DNA of 9,881 nucleotides, taken from assembly GCA_946406095.1 (NCBI GenBank), contig CAMJJO010000067.1, positions 1 through 9,881 on the forward strand. Direction: 5' to 3'. Below, one piece after another: positions 1-7,073 of the stretch. Within the stretch, counting starts at the first letter, position 1. Each line of letters opens with the position of its first letter. This stretch comes from an uncultured Bacteroidales bacterium (lineage in GTDB: Bacteria > Bacteroidota > Bacteroidia > Bacteroidales > UBA932). The notes under the pieces were generated by a model, which was not told the origin of the DNA, ran no database searches, and saw only the letters and a list, made by a program, of their open reading frames with translations. The position numbers and the translations under genes are program-made.

Positions 1-392
1 GTCCGTTCGCTGGTCGAATAGGCTCCAAATACAGCACCGTTCTGGGACTGCCCCTGAACGGCTCCTAGCGTTTCCGGAACCACCAACGATTTTTCGGAGG
101 CGAGGAAAACGCGGGAGACGCCATCGATGGCGCGGACTTCGTCCGGTTTCATCTGGGCATAACAGCCGGTGACTACGATACGCGCATCGGGATTGATGCG
201 GTGCACCTTGCGGATTTCACCGCGGGACTTCTTGTTCGAAGTTTCGGTAACAGTGCAGGTGTTGATCAGGTAAATATCAGCTTTTTCTCGCCAGGGAACG
301 ACCTCCAGCCCTGCAGCGCGGAACCCGCGCTCGTAGGTGGCGGTCTCTGCAAAATTCAACTTGCAGCCCAGCGTTATGAAAGCAATCTTCAT
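1..392 (-). CDS. mtaB: tRNA t6A37 methylthiotransferase MtaB (N-terminal part; continues past left edge)
   Basis: This is a radical-SAM methylthiotransferase that turns t6A into ms2t6A at position 37 of ANN-decoding tRNAs. About 130 residues are visible, covering the N-terminal UPF0004 domain. It opens with ITLGCKLNFAET and continues with NTCTVT and TGCYAQ. C10, C46 and C77 are the three cysteines that bind the second 4Fe-4S cluster in this family. The radical-SAM CxxxCxxC and TRAM domains would lie outside the window. LGCKLNFAET fits MtaB better than MiaB or RimO; this is judged from memory of the families. The ATG at 392 overlaps the folB stop in an ATGA, so translation is probably coupled. 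It is the last visible gene of the tamB cluster, and no promoter of its own is seen. Confidence 0.9.
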   Translation of the reverse strand, partial: MKIAFITLGCKLNFAETATYERGFRAAGLEVVPWREKADIYLINTCTVTETSNKKSRGEIRKVHRINPDARIVVTGCYAQMKPDEVRAIDGVSRVFLASEKSLVVPETLGAVQGQSQNGAVFGAYSTSER

Positions 393-766
393 CGCTCCGA
401 TCCTCCCTGCAAGGTCACGCGTGCACAGTCGGCCGGCCCGCCCACGGGAGGCGCCAGCTTGGCAACGCTTATTTCGAATTCTTCAAGCTCCGGGAAGGCC
501 TCTTCTATGGCATCCCGGATGCGACCGGCCACGTTCTCCAGCAGATTGGAAGGAAGCGCCATCTGCTCTGCAACGATCTTATACACAGCACTGTAGTCCA
601 GCGTATACTCAAGCTCGTCGGTCTGGATTGCAGTTTCGGGATTGATGCTGCAGCGGAAATCCACCAGATACTCGCCGCCATTCTCCCTTTCGGAAGGAAG
701 GCAGCCGTGGAAAGCGTGGAAACGCATCCCCAGGAGTTCTATTTTGCCAGTATTATGAATACACAC
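389..766 (-). CDS. folB: dihydroneopterin aldolase FolB
   Basis: FolB cleaves 7,8-dihydroneopterin to 6-hydroxymethyl-7,8-dihydropterin and glycolaldehyde in cytosolic folate synthesis. The 125-residue length is normal for the family. Visible signatures are KIELLGMRFHAFHGC near the start, the DYSAVY segment with the likely conserved tyrosine Y58, SNLLENVAGR with the pterin-binding glutamate E77, and VAKLAPPVGG with the catalytic lysine K103. The start is a GTG at 766, which lies inside the end of the upstream methyltransferase gene and gives a 28-base overlap. No better start is available, because the next methionine codon (M14) would remove the first beta strand. A SAM methyltransferase lies upstream and mtaB downstream, so the neighbours do not form a folate operon. 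Confidence 0.93.
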   Translation of the reverse strand: MCIHNTGKIELLGMRFHAFHGCLPSERENGGEYLVDFRCSINPETAIQTDELEYTLDYSAVYKIVAEQMALPSNLLENVAGRIRDAIEEAFPELEEFEISVAKLAPPVGGPADCARVTLQGGSER

Positions 767-1446
767 GGTCTTTTTCCGATTAAAGGTTTATTCTTGCGCC
801 AGCCGGCGACGCTGTCGGTGCGGATGAAGGCATCCGGCAGGGTGATATCCGCGGCCAGGCACAGTCTGGTGGCGGGGGAGAGCTGCTCCAGAAGGTCCCC
901 CAGCAAAGAGTCGTTGCGGTAAGGGGTCTCGATGAAGATCTGGCTCTGGTGAAGGGCGGCGGAGTCTTTCTCGCAACGGCGGATTGCCGCACGCCGCTCA
1001 TCCGTCTTGGCGGGGAGATAGCCGCGGAAAGCGAAACTCTGCCCGTCCAGGCCGGAGGCCATCAGCGCCAGCATCAGGGAAGACGGGCCCACCAGGGGCA
1101 CCACGCCGATGCCGTGGCGATGGCAGAGGGCCACCAATGCCGCTCCGGGATCCGCCACGGCGGGCAGTCCCGCTTCGGAAATCAGGCCCACATCTCCCTT
1201 GTCGAACAGCGGCAGCAGGGCTTCCACTTCGGCAGATGCGGTGTGCTCGTTCAGCTCGTGGAATTCCAGCTCGCCTATGTGCCCCTTCAGGCCGGCGGCG
1301 GAGAGGTAGCGCCTTGCCGTGCGGGTCTCCTCCACCACGAAGGTCTGCAGGCCCTTCAGCACTCTCAAAGTGCCTTCGGGTATAACCTCCGCAGGATCAT
1401 ATTCCCCAAGCGGGGATGGAATCAGATATAGTTTCCCTTTACTCAT
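739..1446 (-). CDS. SAM-dependent methyltransferase, tetrapyrrole methylase superfamily (RsmI-related)
   Basis: This 235-residue protein has the tetrapyrrole-methylase fold used by RsmI, which 2'-O-methylates C1402 of 16S rRNA. The RsmI landmarks are present in order but diverged: LYLIPSPLGE (6-15) in place of the ATPIGN loop, EETRT (39-43) for EDTR, LISEAGLPAVADPG (88-101) for the SDAGTPLISDPG loop, VGPSS (119-123) for PGPSA, and FIETPYRN (171-178) for the FYESPHR segment. It is also shorter than typical RsmI (about 280 residues) and lacks its C-terminal extension. It is therefore probably the short paralogue common in Bacteroidota. The substrate cannot be told from sequence, so no gene symbol is given. 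The ATG at 1446 overlaps the tamB stop by 8 bases, and the stop lies within folB. Confidence 0.85.
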   Translation of the reverse strand: MSKGKLYLIPSPLGEYDPAEVIPEGTLRVLKGLQTFVVEETRTARRYLSAAGLKGHIGELEFHELNEHTASAEVEALLPLFDKGDVGLISEAGLPAVADPGAALVALCHRHGIGVVPLVGPSSLMLALMASGLDGQSFAFRGYLPAKTDERRAAIRRCEKDSAALHQSQIFIETPYRNDSLLGDLLEQLSPATRLCLAADITLPDAFIRTDSVAGWRKNKPLIGKRPCVFIILAK

Positions 1447-4400
1447 CCGCTTCGATCGTAATTGTTTGTTTCTCTTCGTTCAAGGCGGCATCCCGGCTCA
1501 TCTGCTGGCGCTTGGCCCTGCTCATGAACAAGCCCTTCCAGAACTCTTTCCACTTGTTGAATTCCTTCTGGTACGTTATGCCTATGCCGTTGCGCTGGGA
1601 GTAGTCCAGATAGCTGGTGTACTCGTCGGCGGAGTGCGAGAAGAGATTCAGGCGCAGCTCGCCGGTATGGTCCAGCTTGACGTCGATGTCCAGGTCTCCG
1701 ACCATGTCTCCGTTCGGATTGGTGGTGGTAGTGTACTGCCGGTTGCCGAACGAGCCCCTCACTTCCACCCGGTTGTCGAACAGCTCCGTGCTCACCGACA
1801 CGTCGTAGAGATTGGTGCCGCTGGAGTTCTGTTGGTAGCCCACGCCTAGGTCGACGGGGATGTCCATCCGGTTCAGCAGGTTGCTCAGCTGGCCGGACAC
1901 GAGCTCGCTCACGTTCGAGAACACCATGTTGGTATTGTTGACGATTCCGGACTGCTCGTTCTCGAGGAATCCTCCCGTGATGACCAGAGAAAGGAACTGC
2001 TTCTGGAGTTTGTCTTCGGTGTTCAGGGCGCTCTCGACCTCGGATTTGGTGGTCGGGTCGAGGTCGGGGATGTCGATGGAGAAGGCCAGTTTAGGCGAAC
2101 TGATCTTGTCGGAAATCTTGATGCCGCAGTTCACCACGCGCCGGGTCGCGACGGAGGATGTGTCGGCCATGAGCTTGTTGATGGCAGTGCGCAGGGTATA
2201 TGTGGCGTCGATGTCCAGTTCGCTGTTGCTGATGTCGCCTCCGAACTTGATGCTGCTGCCGTTGTTGATGTTGAAGCTCTTGCGGACTATGCCAGGGATG
2301 GCGAAATGGTACTTTCCGCTGGAGATGTTGTAGTCTCCCGCTACGTCGAAGATCTTGCGGGCAGGGTTTAGTTCGAGGTTGAGTATGCCGTTGCCGCGGG
2401 CGGTCAGGTAGTTGTCGCCGGTGGCATCCAGTTCCAGCACCGCCTCCAGGTCCGGAGTGGCGGTGATGCGGGCATGGGCGACCAGGTTGGATGCGGCCGT
2501 CTGCTTGCGGGTTTCCACCTGCTGGAGTATCTCCCTGAGCATTTCCTCGTAGGGATCGATGGTCACCACGCTGTGGTCGGTGAAGGTCAGCAGGTCTCCG
2601 ACGCTGGCAGAAGAGCCGCCAGCCAGGGCCACGTGCATGGTGCCGGCTTTGTTGGTGTAGATGTCTGCATCGATGTCGATGGCATCCAGCGGCCCTTTGA
2701 GTCTGACATCGCCGCTGGTGAAGAGATCCCCGTAGATATCTCCGCTCTTGTTGCCGAATATCATCAGGTTGCTCAGGTTCATGTAGGCGTCGAGGCTGAA
2801 GTCTTTAAGATGGTTGTAGAGCAGCCCTCCGTTGAGCGTGCCGTGGCCGCCTTCAGGGTCGGTGATGCTGAAGTTGTCGAGATAGATGCCGGTGTCGTCG
2901 ATGCGGAACGGCCCGCCCAGCTTATAGTCCACGCCGGTGTAGGCAACCCTCATCCGGCCGCCTTCGATGCGGGCGTTGGTGCTGGTGACGGACAGGCTGT
3001 CCACCGGCCCGCGGGCGGTGAAGGCACCGTGCAGGCTGCCTCCGAGGTTTGTGATGGCATCCGGGAGCAAGGGGGACAGTATCCCCAGTTTCAGGCCGTC
3101 TGCAATGCCGGTGGCGTTGATCCTCTTGTCGGAGAAGCCGTAGGTCCCCCGCAGGTTGAGGGCATCCATCCCGTCCGAAACATCGCGGATGAAGCCGCTC
3201 ACGCGGTCGATGGTCTGGTCCCATACGAGGGCGGCCCGCAGCGATCCGGCATTCTCTCCCGCCACGGCGAGGGAGTCGCAGGTCAGGTTAAGCAGGCCCA
3301 TGGCCCTGCCCTTGATGGGGGAAGAGATGATGGCCCGCCCGCTGGTGAGGCCGGCGATGCCATAGTCCTTTCCGGTCAGGTGATTGACTATGCTCATATC
3401 CACCTTGTCGATGCCCACCGTAAGGGTGTCGGGACGGGTGGGGGAGATGCCTCCGTTGATGCGGATGAACTGGTCTCCGTTATAAATCAGGAAGTTGCGG
3501 AACTTCGCCTCCTTGGCGCGGATGATCACGTCAGACTCCGCCAGATCCCACTGGGACTCCTCGAAACGGACGTAGGACGACAGCGGCTTGGCATGGACGA
3601 TGAGGGTGTCGGTCTTGTCCCGCTCCACCTTTCCAGCCAGATAGAGCTCGCCCACGTTGTCCATTCCCACTATGTTGTCGTAGTGGAAGCTGAGGAAGAA
3701 CTCGTTGTTCTGGGCGAAGGCGGTCAAGGCGCTGTTGGTGAATCCGATCTGCCCCATGTTCAATTCCTCGGTAAGGAGCGTGGCGTTGGCACTGCCGTCC
3801 ATGTTGTCCAGGCTGACATCCAGTCCCTTCAGGTAGTTGGTAAGGTATGCCAGACGGGGGGACTGCAGCTTGCCGTTCAGTTTGCCGTCGACCATGCGCA
3901 GGTCGATGCGCGTGGAATCGGAGATGTAGACGCCAGGCTTGATGAACGACAGCAGGTCCCGGCTGTCGTGGAAGTTGATGCTGATGTCGTAGTCTGCGTA
4001 CGGATCGCCCTTGTCCTTGTCTTTGACGCTGTAGATCGCGGGAAGTTCCCGGCGGGTGGTTACGGTCTGGATGTCGTCGATGAAATCCAGGATGCTCCGG
4101 TTGCCCACGTATCCGGCGTCCAGGAAACTCGAACGGATCTGGGCGCGGCTGATGCCTCCGCTGGTGTGGGAGCCGGCATAGATATCGCCTATGTACTTGA
4201 CTCCGTTGTCGTTTTCGAGGGTGAGGTCGTAGATGTTGAAGTCTCCCAGCAGATCCCCGCGAGGAATCTTCATCAGGTTGGCATTGAGTTCGGCGGAAAC
4301 TTTCGAAGTGCCGCCGCGGGTGTCCAGTTTCAGGGCTTCGAGGTCGGCGTATCCGACATTGGCCGAGAACTTATAGAGGGCGTTTTTCGTCTTGGGGGAG

Positions 4401-5944
4401 AGGTTGAATATTCCCTGGAAGATGAAGTTGAGGTTCGGGTCCGCGCAGATGATCTTGCCGTCGAAGGCGCTGTTGGAGTAGGTGCCGGCCGCGGCGATGC
4501 CGGTGTAGTCGTAGCCCAGCAGGCCGAGGCGGTCCACCAGCAGGGAATCTACCCGGACGGCGACCTTGCCATCGTCCAGAGTGGCCTTGAAGCCGGTATT
4601 GGCGGTGACCTTCCCAAGGAAATCCTGGTTGATTATGCGGCCGAGTTCCAGTTTGCGGGTGTCCACGGTGCCGGAGATCTCGGTGCCTTTGGAGGAGTCC
4701 AGCAGGTGCGCGATGCGCAGATCGGCGTCCGCACTTCCGGAATTGGCCTTCAGCTTGCCCTTAGCCGCGAAATTGTCCATCGAGCCCTTTGCCCCGCCGC
4801 TGAATTCCAGCGTCTGCCCTTTGGCGAACTGGCGGATCTTGATGTCCTTGCCGGTGAGGCGGCTGGCGAAGGTCTCCGCCTGGGCGGTGGTGAACTTCAT
4901 CTTGTTCACCTTTGCATCCAGCATATAGTCGCTGGTGACGGTGATGCCGGTCAGGCGCAGGGCCAGGTCGGCATCCACTCCACCGTAGAGGTCGGTGAAA
5001 CGGAACTTGCTGATGTTGAGGTCGCTGACGTACCCTTCGGCGCAGATCTCATCCACCTTGGCGAGGAAGTCCATCCCATCCAGGCGGCCGAGGCTGAACA
5101 TGGAGATGGTCTTGGCGGAAATGGTGCTGCCCTTTGCCACTTTCAGCTTCATGCGCACCTTGCGGCAGTACTCTCGGTAGGCGTGCGGTTCGTAGGTGGT
5201 CATCGAATAGAGGGGGGCGCGGAAGTCGGTTTCGCCGTCTATCAGGTGGATGTCCTTGATGACGGTCTGGCCCGGGCCTGCCTTGACGCTGGCGCTGATG
5301 GTCACATCCGCCCCGCATTTCTCGGTGATGGCGGCGTTGTCGACGCTGATGCTGAAGTTGCCGTCGCTGATGTTGAGGTTATGCGCGTCGATGGTGCTGA
5401 TGTGCGCATCGAGGTCGGCGTAGTCGATGGATGTCGGCGTGCAGGGCTTGCGTTTCTTCTGGAAATCGGACATGCGGAAGCGGATGTCCTCGCCGTGGAT
5501 CTTGCCTATCGAAATCGGAGTGCCGGCCTTGGTGGTATCCTTCTCTCCGAAGCTGAAAACGCGGCCGTAGTTCATCGCTCCCCGATGATAGGGCTCCATG
5601 GCCATGAAGGTCTCCACGCCGCGCACTTCCACTCTGTTGAGATGTATGCCTTTGCCGCTCAGGAGCTGCCTGGTGGCCACCGTGGCGCTGACGTTGCGGG
5701 CGAAGAGGACGGTGTCGCAGGTGGTGGCGCCGGTGTTGTTGATGTCTTCGGTGTAGGGGTTGGAGTCCAGGACCAGCACGTCTTTGAGGGATATGGTTCC
5801 CGGAATCTGGAAGTCTACCGAAGAGAAGGTGATTTTGCCCTCCATCTTGTCGGCCACGCGGTCGATCAGTTTGTCTACCAGGCGTTTCTGCACGTTGGGA
5901 GACTGCAGCGCCGCCAGTGCCGTTGCAATCAGCAGCACTATCAA
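1439..5944 (-). CDS. tamB: translocation and assembly module protein TamB
   Basis: TamB is a large inner-membrane-anchored periplasmic protein with a long beta-rich groove. It acts in outer-membrane protein assembly and/or phospholipid transport to the outer membrane, working with an Omp85 partner (TamA, or TamL in Bacteroidota). About 1,500 residues are encoded. A hydrophobic anchor (IVLLIATALAAL) is followed by PNVQKRLVDKL, typical of AsmA/TamB starts. A long repetitive beta-rich, Asp/Asn-rich body follows, and the conserved TamB (DUF490) domain covers roughly residues 1060-1435, including GDIYGDLFTSGDVRLKGPL, FDVAGDYNISSGKYHFAIPG and STELFDNRVEVRGSFGN. The tail is charged. The start is uncertain: TTG at 5944 is the only usual start codon, yet the frame stays open to the TAA at 6026-6028 and encodes KKNRDITARIFG just before the anchor. 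It is first in a minus-strand cluster and divergent from tsaD. No TamA/TamL gene is in the window. Confidence 0.92.
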   Translation of the reverse strand: MIVLLIATALAALQSPNVQKRLVDKLIDRVADKMEGKITFSSVDFQIPGTISLKDVLVLDSNPYTEDINNTGATTCDTVLFARNVSATVATRQLLSGKGIHLNRVEVRGVETFMAMEPYHRGAMNYGRVFSFGEKDTTKAGTPISIGKIHGEDIRFRMSDFQKKRKPCTPTSIDYADLDAHISTIDAHNLNISDGNFSISVDNAAITEKCGADVTISASVKAGPGQTVIKDIHLIDGETDFRAPLYSMTTYEPHAYREYCRKVRMKLKVAKGSTISAKTISMFSLGRLDGMDFLAKVDEICAEGYVSDLNISKFRFTDLYGGVDADLALRLTGITVTSDYMLDAKVNKMKFTTAQAETFASRLTGKDIKIRQFAKGQTLEFSGGAKGSMDNFAAKGKLKANSGSADADLRIAHLLDSSKGTEISGTVDTRKLELGRIINQDFLGKVTANTGFKATLDDGKVAVRVDSLLVDRLGLLGYDYTGIAAAGTYSNSAFDGKIICADPNLNFIFQGIFNLSPKTKNALYKFSANVGYADLEALKLDTRGGTSKVSAELNANLMKIPRGDLLGDFNIYDLTLENDNGVKYIGDIYAGSHTSGGISRAQIRSSFLDAGYVGNRSILDFIDDIQTVTTRRELPAIYSVKDKDKGDPYADYDISINFHDSRDLLSFIKPGVYISDSTRIDLRMVDGKLNGKLQSPRLAYLTNYLKGLDVSLDNMDGSANATLLTEELNMGQIGFTNSALTAFAQNNEFFLSFHYDNIVGMDNVGELYLAGKVERDKTDTLIVHAKPLSSYVRFEESQWDLAESDVIIRAKEAKFRNFLIYNGDQFIRINGGISPTRPDTLTVGIDKVDMSIVNHLTGKDYGIAGLTSGRAIISSPIKGRAMGLLNLTCDSLAVAGENAGSLRAALVWDQTIDRVSGFIRDVSDGMDALNLRGTYGFSDKRINATGIADGLKLGILSPLLPDAITNLGGSLHGAFTARGPVDSLSVTSTNARIEGGRMRVAYTGVDYKLGGPFRIDDTGIYLDNFSITDPEGGHGTLNGGLLYNHLKDFSLDAYMNLSNLMIFGNKSGDIYGDLFTSGDVRLKGPLDAIDIDADIYTNKAGTMHVALAGGSSASVGDLLTFTDHSVVTIDPYEEMLREILQQVETRKQTAASNLVAHARITATPDLEAVLELDATGDNYLTARGNGILNLELNPARKIFDVAGDYNISSGKYHFAIPGIVRKSFNINNGSSIKFGGDISNSELDIDATYTLRTAINKLMADTSSVATRRVVNCGIKISDKISSPKLAFSIDIPDLDPTTKSEVESALNTEDKLQKQFLSLVITGGFLENEQSGIVNNTNMVFSNVSELVSGQLSNLLNRMDIPVDLGVGYQQNSSGTNLYDVSVSTELFDNRVEVRGSFGNRQYTTTTNPNGDMVGDLDIDVKLDHTGELRLNLFSHSADEYTSYLDYSQRNGIGITYQKEFNKWKEFWKGLFMSRAKRQQMSRDAALNEEKQTITIEADE

Positions 5945-6006
5945 TCCGAAGATCCTGGCGGTTATGTCTCTATTCTTTTTCGTTTGCGCGCAGTTATAGT
6001 AATCTA

Positions 6007-6014
6007 CAAAAATA
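6007..6014 (-). promoter_or_regulatory. candidate -7 element for the tamB cluster
   Basis: The minus strand reads TATTTTTG, which fits the Bacteroidota -7 consensus TAnnTTTG. Transcription would start near position 6000, leaving a leader of about 55 bases before the TTG at 5944. I see no good -33 TTTG at the usual spacing, so the call is weak. Confidence 0.35.
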
Positions 6015-6026
6015 AGAAATAATGCT

Positions 6027-6034
6027 TAAATTTG
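6027..6034 (+). promoter_or_regulatory. candidate -7 element for tsaD
   Basis: TAAATTTG matches the Bacteroidota -7 consensus TAnnTTTG and lies 19 bases before the tsaD ATG, giving a very short leader. No convincing -33 element is visible, because the upstream bases overlap the divergent tamB promoter region. Confidence 0.45.
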
Positions 6035-6053
6035 CACGTTTGAAATCGATGAA

Positions 6054-7073
6054 ATGGATATTATTTTAGGAATCGAGTCTTCTTGCGACGACACTTCCGC
6101 CGCCGTCATTGCCGATGGCTGGCTGTTGTCGAACGTGATAGCATCTCAGGACGTGCACAAGGCCTACGGCGGTGTGGTGCCCGAGCTGGCATCGCGTGCG
6201 CATGAGCAGAATATCGTTCCGGTGGTGAGCGAGGCTCTGTCCCGTGCCGGGATTTCCGCTTCGGACCTTACCGCCATCGCCTTCACCCGCGGGCCCGGTC
6301 TGCTGGGATCGCTGCTGGTGGGTACTTCCTTCGCAAAGGCCCTGGGGCTGGCGCTGGATATCCCCATAGTCGAAGTCAACCATCTCCAGGGGCACATACT
6401 GGCGGGTTTCGTAAAAGAAAAAGACAAGCCCGTGGTGCAGCCTTCCTTCCCTTATCTGTGCCTGCTGGTGTCCGGCGGCAACTCGCAGATAGTGCGGGTG
6501 AATTCTCCCCTCGAGTTCGAGATACTGGGGCAGACGATAGACGACGCGGTGGGCGAGGCCTTTGATAAATGCTCAAAGATGATGGGGCTCGGATACCCAG
6601 GCGGTCCGGTGATCGACAGGCTCGCGAAATTGGGGGATCCTACCCGTTTCAAGTTCGCCAAACCGCACATCCCCGGGCTGGACTACAGCTTCAGCGGAGT
6701 CAAGACTTCTTTGCTCTATTTCGTGCGGGACGAGCTGGCCAAGGATCCGGAGTTCATGGAAAAGAATAAGGAAGACATCTGCGCCTCGTTCCAAAAGACT
6801 CTGATAGATATTCTGATGGACAAGCTGGTGAAGGCCGCCAAGCAGACGGGCATACACGAGATTGCCATCGGCGGCGGCGTATCGGCCAACAGCGGCCTGC
6901 GTTTGCGCGTCCTGGAAGAGGGTCGCAAGCGCGGCTGGAAGACCTATCTGCCTGAGTTCAAGTTCACTACGGACAATGCCGCTATGATTGCCATAGCCGG
7001 TTACTATCACTATCTTGCCGGTGAGCGCACCGGCCTCGACGTTGCGCCCGTTTCCCGTACTGCTGATTTCTAG
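6054..7073 (+). CDS. tsaD: tRNA N6-adenosine threonylcarbamoyltransferase TsaD
   Basis: TsaD transfers the threonylcarbamoyl group from threonylcarbamoyl-AMP to A37 of ANN-decoding tRNAs, working with TsaB and TsaE in the cytosol. The 339 residues are full length for the family. ILGIESSCDDTS opens the ASKHA-fold nucleotide-binding domain. VNHLQGHI carries the metal ligands H110 and H114, the third ligand is D307 in FTTDNAAM, and LLVSGGNSQ (137-145), DDAVGEAFDK and IGGGVSANS (272-280) are the other conserved blocks. All key residues are present. The ATG at 6054 gives the normal N-terminus; an ATG at 6049 is out of frame. No Shine-Dalgarno is seen. The gene diverges from tamB and its TAG overlaps the opposing flavoprotein stop. 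The enzyme makes the substrate of MtaB, encoded about 5.7 kb to the left. Confidence 0.97.
   Translation: MDIILGIESSCDDTSAAVIADGWLLSNVIASQDVHKAYGGVVPELASRAHEQNIVPVVSEALSRAGISASDLTAIAFTRGPGLLGSLLVGTSFAKALGLALDIPIVEVNHLQGHILAGFVKEKDKPVVQPSFPYLCLLVSGGNSQIVRVNSPLEFEILGQTIDDAVGEAFDKCSKMMGLGYPGGPVIDRLAKLGDPTRFKFAKPHIPGLDYSFSGVKTSLLYFVRDELAKDPEFMEKNKEDICASFQKTLIDILMDKLVKAAKQTGIHEIAIGGGVSANSGLRLRVLEEGRKRGWKTYLPEFKFTTDNAAMIAIAGYYHYLAGERTGLDVAPVSRTADF

Noticed and set aside
1439..5944. Fusion or multi-gene origin for the very long tamB frame
   Set aside because: About 1,500 residues is within the TamB range for Bacteroidota, and an anchor plus beta-rich body plus C-terminal domain is the usual layout.
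2474..6022. Stop-free plus-strand frame of about 1,180 codons opposite tamB
   Set aside because: It is a mirror of tamB codon usage: the GC-rich sense codons rarely give stops in this antisense register. The translation is low-complexity (Val, Gly, Asp, His, Ala) with no recognisable domain, while the opposite strand has a clear TamB domain.
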